Shown: piece after piece, positions 48,873-56,900 of the stretch
How positions within the stretch are numbered: position 1 is the stretch's first letter
Layout: each line of letters starts with the position of its first letter
NCBI RefSeq assembly: GCF_003965815.1
Contig: NZ_RXOE01000007.1
Coordinates: forward strand, 245,758 to 309,757
Source of the DNA: Variovorax gossypii
Lineage (GTDB): Bacteria > Pseudomonadota > Gammaproteobacteria > Burkholderiales > Burkholderiaceae_C
Direction: 5' to 3'
DNA: 64,000 bases
Program-made: the position numbers and the translations under genes
The notes under the pieces: generated by a model
Database searches by the model: none
What the model saw: the letters and a program-made list of their open reading frames with translations, nothing else
Told to the model about the DNA's origin: nothing

Positions 48873-50159
48873 ATGCCACGAAATCTAATCGGTTCCGACA
48901 CCTCTCTCCGATCCATCAAACCCGGCGATCCGCGCAGGCGCATTTCCGATGGCGACGGCCTCTACATCCTGCTCTTCGTGAACGGCGGCGCCCACGGATG
49001 GCGCTTCGACTACAGCATCGCCGGCAAGCGCAAAACGCTCTCGCTCGGTACCTACCCCACCATCGGGATCGGCCTGGCCCGCGAGCGGGCCGAGGACGCG
49101 CGCAGGAAGGTTGCCCAAGGCATCGACCCTAGTGAGGCAAGGAAGGCTGTCCGTGCGGCGCATGTCCAAGCGCGTGAAGCGACAGCGCGCGCCGAGGCGG
49201 GCTTGCCTGTGCTCGATAGCTTCGAGCATGTCGCGCGCGAATGGTACGAAGTGCGCCGCGCCGACTGGGCCGAGAGCTATGGCGTCAAGATCATTGGCCG
49301 GCTTGAGAACGACGTGTTCCCCTACATCGGCACGCGCCCCATCGCGCAGATCGACCCGCCTGAGCTGCTGACGGTCATTCGTCGCATCGAGTCTCGCGGT
49401 GTGGTCGAGACCGCACACCGCGCGCTGGAGAACTGCGGCCAGGTCTTCCGCTTCGCCGTCGCCACGGGCCGCGCGACGAGCAATCCAGCCCGCGACCTGA
49501 AGGATGCCTTGCGCAAACCGCTCGTGCAGCACTTCCCGGCCATCACCGACCCCAAGCGCCTGGGCGAGCTGCTGCGCGCGTGCGATGGCTACAAGGGCAC
49601 GCACGTTGTGCGGACTGCGCTGAAGCTGGCCCCCATGGTCTTGCTGCGTCCGGGCGAGCTGCGGCATGCGAAGTGGGAAGAGATCGACCTCGACGCCGGG
49701 CTGTGGACTGTGCCCGCTGCACGCATGAAGCGAAAGAAGGTCGGCAAGCTGCACGGCGCCCCCCACCTGGTGCCGTTGTCAACGCAGGCCGTTGAGGCGT
49801 TGCGCGACCTGCACCCGCTGACGGGGCGCAGCGCCTACGTGTTCACAGGCGAGCGCAGCCACGAGCGCCCGATGAGCGATGCCGCGATCAACGCCGCGTT
49901 GCGCGCGATGGGCTTCGGCAAAGACGAAGTGACCGCTCACGGGTTCCGCGCGACCGCGCGCACCATCTTGGCGGAACGTCTCAACGTCGACGAGTCGGTG
50001 ATCGAGGCACAGCTCGCACATGCCGTCAAAGACAGCCTCGGCCGCGCCTACAACCGCACAGAGTTTCGCGTGGAACGTTTTTCGATGATGCAGAAGTGGG
50101 CCGACTACCTCGATGAATTGCGCCGTGGTGCTGACGTGGTGAAACTCCGCGCGGCTTGA
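48873..50159 (+). CDS. P4-type tyrosine integrase
   Basis: A 428-residue site-specific recombinase. The N-terminal DUF4102-type arm domain (RRRISDGDGLYILLFVNGG; KRKTLSLGTYPTIGIGLARE) identifies the P4 integrase family. The core-binding domain follows, then the catalytic domain with Arg in LLRPGELRHAKWEEID, H-x2-R in AHGFRATARTI, His in QLAHAVKD and the nucleophile Tyr in GRAYNRTEF. All catalytic residues are present, so it should be active. The -35 box of the next promoter overlaps its stop codon, so the immunity leader is packed directly behind it. Confidence 0.95.
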   Translation: MPRNLIGSDTSLRSIKPGDPRRRISDGDGLYILLFVNGGAHGWRFDYSIAGKRKTLSLGTYPTIGIGLARERAEDARRKVAQGIDPSEARKAVRAAHVQAREATARAEAGLPVLDSFEHVAREWYEVRRADWAESYGVKIIGRLENDVFPYIGTRPIAQIDPPELLTVIRRIESRGVVETAHRALENCGQVFRFAVATGRATSNPARDLKDALRKPLVQHFPAITDPKRLGELLRACDGYKGTHVVRTALKLAPMVLLRPGELRHAKWEEIDLDAGLWTVPAARMKRKKVGKLHGAPHLVPLSTQAVEALRDLHPLTGRSAYVFTGERSHERPMSDAAINAALRAMGFGKDEVTAHGFRATARTILAERLNVDESVIEAQLAHAVKDSLGRAYNRTEFRVERFSMMQKWADYLDELRRGADVVKLRAA

Positions 50160-50185
50160 CGAGCGCGGTCGAGACCGCTTACATT
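50156..50185 (+). promoter_or_regulatory. P4 PLE-like promoter of element
   Basis: TTGACG (its TGA is the integrase stop), 18-bp spacer, TACATT. Same hexamers as the promoter at 45570. Predicted start about 50192, some 24 bases before seqA. Confidence 0.72.
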
Positions 50186-50215
50186 TCTTTTGCCTCGTGA
50201 TGAGCGAGGTCGGGA

Positions 50216-50235
50216 TTGGTCTCCCGAAGAAGTCC
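50216..50235 (+). promoter_or_regulatory. seqA-like antisense target, module 2
   Basis: TTGGTCT (50216-50222) and GAAGTCC (50229-50235), reverse complements of AGACCAA and GGACTTC in the CI-like RNA at 50342-50360. Confidence 0.76.
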
Positions 50236-50242
50236 TGCGACG

Positions 50243-50276
50243 AAAGCCGCAGTTACCGCCATTGGTCTGCGGCTTT
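50243..50276 (+). terminator. Leader hairpin/terminator, module 2
   Basis: Stem AAAGCCGCAG/CTGCGGCTTT with a 14-base loop that itself holds another ATTGGTCT. Same place as the terminator at 45655. The U-run is short here (TTTG); a T7 run follows at 50292-50298. Confidence 0.55.
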
Positions 50277-50299
50277 GTCGTTCGTGCCCCATTTTTTTA

Positions 50300-50377
50300 G
50301 GCGGCTCGATGGGCGGGCGCAAGCCCGGCCGGTTTCCGCAAGGACTTCCCGGTAGACCAACCCGTCGAGCTGCCGCC
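50300..50377 (+). ncRNA. P4 CI-like (C4-type) antisense immunity RNA, element copy
   Basis: A 78-nt core closed by GGCGGCTCGA against TCGAGCTGCCGCC. It has an internal hairpin CGGGC-GCAA-GCCCG and seqB (GGACTTC, CCGGT, AGACCAA at 50342-50360). Layout is identical to the RNA at 45710-45786, but both arms of seqB are different and match this module's own targets. Expected to terminate transcription into the alpA-replication genes when the element is resident, as CI RNA does for P4. Confidence 0.78.
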
Positions 50378-50382
50378 CCTGA

Positions 50383-50420
50383 TTGGTCTCAGGGACGGCG
50401 GTTTTAGCAAACCGAAGTCC
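50383..50420 (+). promoter_or_regulatory. seqC-like antisense target, module 2
   Basis: TTGGTCT (50383-50389) and GAAGTCC (50414-50420), complementary to seqB. The second half ends two bases before GGAGG of the downstream ORF, so pairing could also block its translation. Confidence 0.75.
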
Positions 50421-50430
50421 CTGGAGGCCC

Positions 50431-50793
50431 ATGGCCGATTCTTCTCACGCTGGCGCCGACGCCGGCTGCTCGTTCGCGAGCTATCGCCCCACCGCTCAAT
50501 TCAAGCCCTTCGAATGGGTTCGAGGGGAAGGGCTGAGCCCCCCGCAGCAGCGGCTCGCCGAATTCCTGAACGATGCGCGCGACGTGGTGCAAGGCACCCA
50601 CATGCTCGCCCAACTGCTTTCCTGGGACGAAGACCGGCGCGAAGCGGCTTGTTCCGACGCAAGCCCTGCGCCCTTCTTCAATGCATGCCACCGCGGCGCG
50701 CTGGAACGGCTCATGTCGGTTTCGTTGGGACTTCTGAGCGCTCAGATTGAGCGCCAATGCGATACGCTGGACAGCGCACGCCGCCATGGATGA
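50431..50793 (+). CDS. Small ORF downstream of CI-like RNA, element copy
   Basis: A 120-residue all-helical protein, first gene of the element's early operon. GGAGG lies four bases before its ATG. Paralogous to 45848-46162 (shared MADSS start, FKPFEW, FLNDARDVVQGTHML, QLLSWDEDRREAA, and IERQCDTLD near the end). Its place between immunity RNA and alpA corresponds to the kil/eta region of P4, but I see no similarity to those proteins. Function unknown. Confidence 0.78.
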   Translation: MADSSHAGADAGCSFASYRPTAQFKPFEWVRGEGLSPPQQRLAEFLNDARDVVQGTHMLAQLLSWDEDRREAACSDASPAPFFNACHRGALERLMSVSLGLLSAQIERQCDTLDSARRHG

Positions 50794-50803
50794 GGAGCCG
50801 GTG

Positions 50804-51145
50804 ATGACATCTTGGGCCTCCTCAATGTCACCTCCTCTCGGTGATCCTCATCCCATGTTCACTTCCGAACCCGTCCGCATGGAGCCGCCAACCCCTCTCA
50901 AAGTCGCGCCAGGCGACTGCTTTCTCAGGATTCAAGAGGTCGAGCGTCGCGTGTGTCTGAAGAAGAGCGCGATCTACGCGCGCATGTCGACCGGCGCATT
51001 TCCGCGAAGCATCTCGTTGGGCCGTCGATGCACGGTGTGGCTGAAGTCCTCCATCGACAGATGGATCGACGAGCAGATCGAGAGGGCTAACACCCTGGCC
51101 TTCTCGCCCGCGGCCGATGGCGCAAAGCAAGCGCGGAGGGGCTGA
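50804..51145 (+). CDS. AlpA-family regulator, copy 1
   Basis: A 113-residue HTH_17/AlpA-type DNA-binding protein: DCFLRIQEVERRVCLKKSAI, YARMSTGAFPRSISLGRRCT, VWLKSSIDRWIDEQIE. AlpA-type proteins act as excisionase-like factors or integrase activators in P4-like elements. ATG 50804 has GAGGAG upstream and makes it the same length as copy 2 (52119-52460); longer in-frame starts are rejected. Starts 10 bp after the small ORF and ends 5 bp before the replication gene. Confidence 0.88.
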   Translation: MTSWASSMSPPLGDPHPMFTSEPVRMEPPTPLKVAPGDCFLRIQEVERRVCLKKSAIYARMSTGAFPRSISLGRRCTVWLKSSIDRWIDEQIERANTLAFSPAADGAKQARRG

Positions 51146-51150
51146 GCGCC

Positions 51151-52122
51151 ATGGCGGACATGCATTGGTTCCGGTGGCATCACGGGACGGTCACTGATCC
51201 GAAATTCGGGTTGATCGCGAAGAAGGCGGGCACGTCTGTGGCCGAGGTCATCGCGATCTGGGCCTACTTGCTGGAGGCGGCCAGCGCGTCCGAGGAACGC
51301 GGCCATCCGGGCACGCCGGACTTCGAATCCATCGACTTTGCTCTCGGTGTGGATGAGGGCACCACCGCGCGCGTGTACGGGCTTATGCAGGACCGTGCCC
51401 TGATCGACTGCGACACCGGGCGCCTCGCTGCATGGGAAAGGCGACAGCCCAAACGCGAACGGGATGACGACACCGGCGCTGAACGAAAGCGCCGCCAGCG
51501 TGAACGCGAAGCGGCAGGCGTGACGGCTGTTGTCCCACCAAGTCACACCGAATCGATCAGTGTCACGCCATGTCACGCCACGTCACGCCAAGTCACGCCC
51601 AGAGGAGAGGAGAGAAGAAGAGATAAGAGAACACCCCCCTACCCCCCGCAAGCGGGGGAAGTGGGGGGCGACGAACCGAAAACCACCACGAAAGCGGGAA
51701 CCGTCTGCAAGGCGATCAGGGCAAAGGGGGTGACCGATGTGAGCCCGTCGCATCCGAAGCTGCGCGCGCTGATCGACAAAGGCGTCGGCGTGGAGACCTT
51801 CGCGCAGGCCGCCGAGATTTGCACCAGGGCGCACCCCGTCAAGGGCATGGGATACCTGCTTGGCATCGTGGAGCGCCAGTTGCGGGAAGCTGCGGACATC
51901 GGCGAGCGACCGGGTATGTCGCAGGCTGCCTGGGACCACAGCCGGGCCAGCATCGAGGCCAAGGCCGAAGCACTTGGCATTGGGCGGTGGCGAGAGTTCA
52001 ACCTCGGTCCCGATCACGAGCACTGGCCGGCGTATTTCCGGCGCGTCAAGAACGCGGTCGAGTGCGAAGCGAGAGGGCCTCAAGGCCGTCGCTTGGCTGA
52101 CCGGGAGATGGTTTCCGGGTGA
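51151..52122 (+). CDS. Phage-type replication initiator-like protein, copy 1
   Basis: A 323-residue protein. The N-terminal winged-helix-like domain (MHWFRWHHGTVTDPKFGLIA, then VAEVIAIWAYLLEAAS) resembles phage replisome-organiser domains. A charged linker (RKRRQREREAAGV) follows, then a variable linker, and a C-terminal domain (TVCKAIRAKGVTDVSPSHPK; GMGYLLGIVERQLREAA) found in Burkholderiales phage replication proteins. The variable linker is encoded by 10-bp direct repeats and a GC-rich palindrome, so this gene may contain the replication origin, as in lambda O. Its stop overlaps the GTG of the second alpA gene. Paralog at 52467. Confidence 0.75.
   Translation: MADMHWFRWHHGTVTDPKFGLIAKKAGTSVAEVIAIWAYLLEAASASEERGHPGTPDFESIDFALGVDEGTTARVYGLMQDRALIDCDTGRLAAWERRQPKRERDDDTGAERKRRQREREAAGVTAVVPPSHTESISVTPCHATSRQVTPRGEERRRDKRTPPYPPQAGEVGGDEPKTTTKAGTVCKAIRAKGVTDVSPSHPKLRALIDKGVGVETFAQAAEICTRAHPVKGMGYLLGIVERQLREAADIGERPGMSQAAWDHSRASIEAKAEALGIGRWREFNLGPDHEHWPAYFRRVKNAVECEARGPQGRRLADREMVSG
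51561..51600 (+). repeat. Iteron-like 10-bp direct repeats
   Basis: Four contiguous 10-bp units of the form N-GTCACGCC-(A/C), with two degenerate units at 51531-51550. They are followed by a purine-only tract (51601-51630, one T) and a palindrome CCCCCGC-AA-GCGGGGG at 51643-51658. Located inside the replication-type gene; absent from its paralog. Confidence 0.7.
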
Positions 52123-52460
52123 CATCCCATGCCTTGCCGATGTCACCTTTGCTGCGCGATCCTCGCTCCATGTTCAATTCCGAATCTGTCCACATGCAAG
52201 CCCCACCCGTCCTCAAAGCAACGCCAGGAGATCGCTTTCTCCGCATCCAGGAGGTCGAGCGTCGCGTGTGTCTGAAGAAGAGCGCGATCTACTCGCGCAT
52301 GTCGGCCGGGAAATTTCCGCGCAGCGTGTCCTTGGGCCGGCGATGCACGGTGTGGCTGAAGTCGTCCATTGACGCGTGGATCGTCGAGCAGGTCGACTCT
52401 GCGAACGGCGTGAATGCGCGATCCCCCAAGCTCAACGAGACGCAAGCATCGGAAGTCTGA
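52119..52460 (+). CDS. AlpA-family regulator, copy 2
   Basis: A 113-residue AlpA-type protein (DRFLRIQEVERRVCLKKSAI; SVSLGRRCTVWLKSSIDAWI) nearly identical to copy 1 in the HTH region and divergent at both ends (here SPKLNETQASEV). It starts with GTG at 52119, whose last bases form the stop codon of the preceding gene (GTGA). The shared MTS start of both copies supports this. Second unit of a tandem alpA-replication duplication. Confidence 0.83.
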   Translation: MTSHALPMSPLLRDPRSMFNSESVHMQAPPVLKATPGDRFLRIQEVERRVCLKKSAIYSRMSAGKFPRSVSLGRRCTVWLKSSIDAWIVEQVDSANGVNARSPKLNETQASEV

Positions 52461-52466
52461 CGCGTC

Positions 52467-53375
52467 ATGGCGGATATGCATTGGTTCAGATGGCATCACG
52501 GATCAGTGACCGACCCGAAGCTCGGGTTGATCGCCAAGAAGGCTGGTGCGTCCATGGCCGACGTGATCGCTATCTGGGCCTGCCTGCTTGAGGCGGCGAG
52601 TGAGTCCGAGGACCGGGGCAATCCCGGCGTGCCGGATTTCGAATCGATGGACTTCGCTCTCGGGCTGGAGGAAGGCGTCGCGGAGCGGGTCTACGGACTA
52701 ATGCGGGACCGAGCGCTGATCGCCAAAGAGACTGGTCGACTGGCCGCTTGGGAAAGACGTCAACCCAAGAGAGAGCGTGAAGACGACAGAGGCACGGAAA
52801 GAAAGCGTCGACAGCGGGAGCGTGAGACTGTGAAGGCAGTAGCTGGTGGAGATGCCTCTCCCAATCATCGGGGCCTGCCTACCGTCGCACCCACAGCAGA
52901 AGGGGAGAACGGCGCGGAGAAGACGGTATCGTCCCCGCGGCAAGCGGGGGGTAGCACGGACGGTGAAGCCCGGACGTCAACGAAAGCTGGCGCTGTTTGC
53001 AAGGCCATCCTGGCCAAGGGCGTGACCGATGTGAACCCCTCGCATCCGACGTTGCGCGCCCTCGTCGACAAAGGCGTCGCCGTGGATGTCTTTGAACAGG
53101 CTGCGGAGGTGTGCACCAAGGCGAGTCCACCGAAGGGGATGGCATACCTGCTCAGCATCGTGACGCGCCAGTTGCGGGAGGCAGAGGGCATCGACGAGGG
53201 GCCGGGTATGCCTGTTGCCGCGTGGGACCAGACGCGCACCAGCATCGAGGCGAAGGCCGAAGAGCTTGGTATCGGCAGATGGAACGAGGCAGACCTGAGT
53301 GCCACTCGTGAGCAATGGCATACCTACCTGGCGCGCGTGAGGGCGGCGGTGGCTCGTGAAGCAAGTCACGCGTGA
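52467..53375 (+). CDS. Phage-type replication initiator-like protein, copy 2
   Basis: A 302-residue paralog of 51151-52122, starting with the same MADMHWFRWHHG. N- and C-terminal domains align along their whole length (VYGLMRDRALIAKETGRLAA; AVCKAILAKGVTDVNPSHPT). The linker differs completely (GLPTVAPTAEGENGAEK) and lacks the iteron-like repeats, although a similar palindrome remains near 52935. Six bp after alpA copy 2. The copies are diverged, so the duplication is old or came from merging two related elements. Confidence 0.75.
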   Translation: MADMHWFRWHHGSVTDPKLGLIAKKAGASMADVIAIWACLLEAASESEDRGNPGVPDFESMDFALGLEEGVAERVYGLMRDRALIAKETGRLAAWERRQPKREREDDRGTERKRRQRERETVKAVAGGDASPNHRGLPTVAPTAEGENGAEKTVSSPRQAGGSTDGEARTSTKAGAVCKAILAKGVTDVNPSHPTLRALVDKGVAVDVFEQAAEVCTKASPPKGMAYLLSIVTRQLREAEGIDEGPGMPVAAWDQTRTSIEAKAEELGIGRWNEADLSATREQWHTYLARVRAAVAREASHA

Positions 53376-53502
53376 CGGTCACCGCGGCTGGGTCCTTCCG
53401 CAGAGAGATGCGGTACGGGTAATTCGAACCGCGACCTCAGACTGTTCACTGATCCTCCTAAGGGGGTTAAGTGAAGGTCGGTATTCGAAGTGCGGATGAA
53501 TC

Positions 53503-53890
53503 TTGCGTGGCGGCGCCCGCGAGGAGTTCCAGGTTGCCCTGGGGGCCTTGCGCGACGCACAGCAGCTCGGCGCTCGCCTTAAGGACGCCGTTGGCTCGGT
53601 GGCACGCGCAGCGCTAGCAGGACTAGCACCGCCTGGAGTTCCGCGACGCGAGCGACGGCGTGCGCCCGGCCTACCGGGATTCCGCGCTCGCTATCCAAGC
53701 GGCGTTCTGGAAGCAGTTCGAGGCCTTCATCGCTGACTTTTACGACTCCGAGCTGCTGGCTATTGGCGAGACCGTTGAAGGCCTCGTCGGCAAGCGCTGC
53801 GGCTCCGACGCCTTTGGAACACTGCAACAGCGCGCCACGCAGCTCGTCGGGCAGATCACCACTCAGAAGCCGGCCGCGTCCGCTCCGTGA
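53503..53890 (+). pseudogene. Possible frameshifted small gene
   Basis: Two short frames read as one protein: EEFQVALGALRDAQQLGARL near 53521, then after a frame change near 53625 LEFRDASDGVRPAYRDSALA to SAP-stop at 53890. The second part (FWKQFEAFIADFYDSELLAI) is coherent and charged, with no start of its own except GTG 53660. No family recognised. The remaining sequence from 53376 to 53988 shows no other gene; 53376-53500 looks non-coding. Confidence 0.35.
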
Positions 53891-53988
53891 GGACGCTGGG
53901 AGCACTTTCGGGCAACTCAGCAATGAGTTAGAGAGGCCAGCGCCAGCCTGGGCTCTCTCGCCTGGCATCGCAGCTGAATGTGGACGGC

Positions 53989-56900
53989 TTAGACCAAGTA
54001 GCCGTTCTTCGCCGTCTTTAGGTGAGATTGCCCGTAGCTGCTTGGCTGCTTGATCTGCCTGCTTGCGAACACGTTGATGGCCAGGGCCACCTTTCCACGA
54101 GCAGCGGTGAGCTGTTCGAGGCCTGCCGGCGTCAGAACGAGGTAGCAACCCTCGCCCCATATAGACTCCGCATCAATATCGACCGGGCCGGCGTCACGCC
54201 ACCAATAGAGCTTCGCGGCCGCTGCTCCGCTCGCATCGAGGAAGACGCTCGGTTCTTCGTCATGCGCGCGCCAGCGAAGCCTCTTTACCCAGTTCGCGCA
54301 CAACGCGAACGGATAGGTCGCTGCGTCAAAGCCCATGTCCACAGAGCAAACAACTCGCCTTACCAGCGTTGGCGCCAGTTCATTGTCGAGGGCGACGTGC
54401 TGACCAAGCCAGACTGCGATGGGCAACGTGGCATAGCACTGGTCGAAGTCTTCCCCGTCAGTTTGTGCAGCGGGTGCTCGAAATCGGTAGAGGCGTTGCT
54501 CTGACTGGCGTGGCGTGAAGATCTTGATACGCGATACCTCAGCCACGACTTGACCGTCGTGGTGTGCCGGGAAAGGCGCAACGTCGCTGTCGACCTCGTC
54601 AACCCACTTCTTCCCTCGCTCGGACCAACCCGCATGTCGGTCAAACAGCGGCATGCGGATCCACTCGGGGCGTACTTGCGGGAGCCTCAGCGGGCGAGGC
54701 GGAAGAGGGCAACCCAAACGCTCCAACAGCGTCGGTCTGTCGCGGCCGTTCAACTTGCCGGCCAGCCGCAGTTCGCCCGCGACGTGGCGAAGGGCGGTAA
54801 TGGCAATGTAGGCATGGGGCTTCAGGTATGTGATCTGCATGTCGAGGGCGCGAAGCTGAGCCTCAAGCCTTTTGACACCAGAGGGCCCGAATGCCTCAAG
54901 TCCGCCCCAATCTTGGATGAGCATCGCCGCGCGCCGACGGATTGTCATCTCGTCGATGCCTGCCGCCTGCGCAAGGTGCTGTGCTGTCGAGCGCAGCATC
55001 TGGGTCCAGCCAAGCGGCGACTCGACTCGCATCGCACCAGTTCTCTCGTCCTTGAGGGCATGGTCGCCCTCTGAGAGGGCCTCCAGTTCGAGGCTATAGA
55101 AAAGCGGCAGTGGCTTCGCGTCCATAGAGACTGCCAGTCCCCACCGATGCGACAAGAGTGCGGCTGACTCTGCTATCGAGATATCGCGGTGACTTACCAA
55201 CGCAGCCACGGCAGTGCCCAGCTCGGGTGCAAGGCCCGCGCTGTCAACGGCCAGCAGCGTTCCAAGCGCGTGCAGGGGGGCATCGGAATCGCCTGTTAGA
55301 AGTCGCCGCATAAGGGACTTGAACAAAGCTTGACCGTGTCCGGCTTGCCCTGCCAAGCGCAGCGTGCAGTTGCGTGCGTGTCGCTGAACTTCGGCAACGG
55401 GAAGTCGATAGGCAAAGTGCAGCAAGTCCTCCATAAGCTCGGTGTCGCTGAGCGGTAGTTCGCTCGGCTGGAGTGACCGTCCCAGCTGAAACTCGCGAGT
55501 GCAGGCCATCTGCTCCTCAAGCAGCGACCAGATGGCTGGCCAGGCCGGCGTCGCGCTGATCAATGGCAATATCGAATCCAGGTCTGTCAGCAGCGACTGG
55601 GTACTCTCCTGGCCCGCCGTCACTGAATCGACGATGTTCTCGAAGGCCGCTGGGGACGTGGATGGCCCCTCCAAGAGCTTCTTCGCCTCAAAGTAAAGGA
55701 ACTTGCCGCCGCCCATCCATTGGCTCCAGGAGCTCCAGGGGTCCTTGCTTGTCTCGTAGCCCTGAATCAGCTTCTTGGCGTACTCAACCTCACCCGCCGC
55801 AGCCAACCGCTTTACCATCAGGAAGCGGCAGCGCGCGTCGTCCCGCAAGACCTGCCAACGCTCAAACATCCTCCGCACCAGATGAAGCGGAGCTCTCTCG
55901 GCCAGATCTCTGAAACGGTACGGGGCGTTGTAGTTCAGCTCGTCGCCATCTGCCTCAAACGCGCGCTCAAGCTCCTCGAGAGTGGCCTCTGAGTCGTACT
56001 TGCTGGGCGTGGACGAGTGTCGAGGTTCCGGCGCTTCTGACATCCATCGGGCTACAGCGGCTTCAAGCTCCGCGGACGCGAACCCATGTCTTTTGGCTGC
56101 GGTGCGAAGGCGCTGGAGCAGTCCCGCCCTCTCGTGTGCTCTGCTGGCTACCTCGATCGCCCCCAATAGCATCAGCGTGAGCGGCTCAATCTGGCCGGGG
56201 CCCGCGCCGTCGGCGGCGATGTCAATGAAGTCACCGACGTGATACGGATCCCGGTAGTGAGGTTCCATGTAGAACGGTAGGCAGAGCCCGCACCAGACAG
56301 TTGCGCAAGGCAAGACGAGGTCAGGGCTTCGCCGGACCATCCCCGTCATGAGTAGGTCGACGCGGTTCGGCCAGCTAATCAGATGCCAATCCGCCAGTGT
56401 CTTTGACACCTCGAAGCCGAAGCGAGGCCCGACCTGCATCGCTTCCTCAATGAGCGACATTGTCAGGCGATGCGCGGCCGCCGAGCCTTCCGTTTCGGCC
56501 ATGCCGCCGACCTGGCGCATCAAGTTTGAGACTCGCTTGACACGGCCCTCCGGGTCAGTGGTGTTCGCAAGGATCAGGATGTCCCGCCAAATTGCGTACT
56601 GTGGGTCTTTTTTGGGAGCCAGCGCGTAGCCGAGGCATTGCTCAGGAATTGTCGCCAGCAACTGTTTCGCCCGATCTACGTCCCCGACCGCAGCCAACGC
56701 CATGGCGAGATCCGCCAATCCGTCAATCTGTTCACTCGGCGTGCTCTCTTGAAGTTCCGTCACGAGGGCGTTGAGCCGGTCGACGGCCCCCGCACGGTCA
56801 GCGTCCACCCGATATGCATCGACGGCTAGCCGGCGCCGCAGGTACGCAGTACCCCCCAGCGTCGACGAGGCGATAGCTGCGTCAATTTCTCGAAGTACGG

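Noticed and set aside
52930..52955. Second origin in the replication-gene copy 2
   Set aside because: Only a GC palindrome like those common in this bacterial group is present; no direct repeats.
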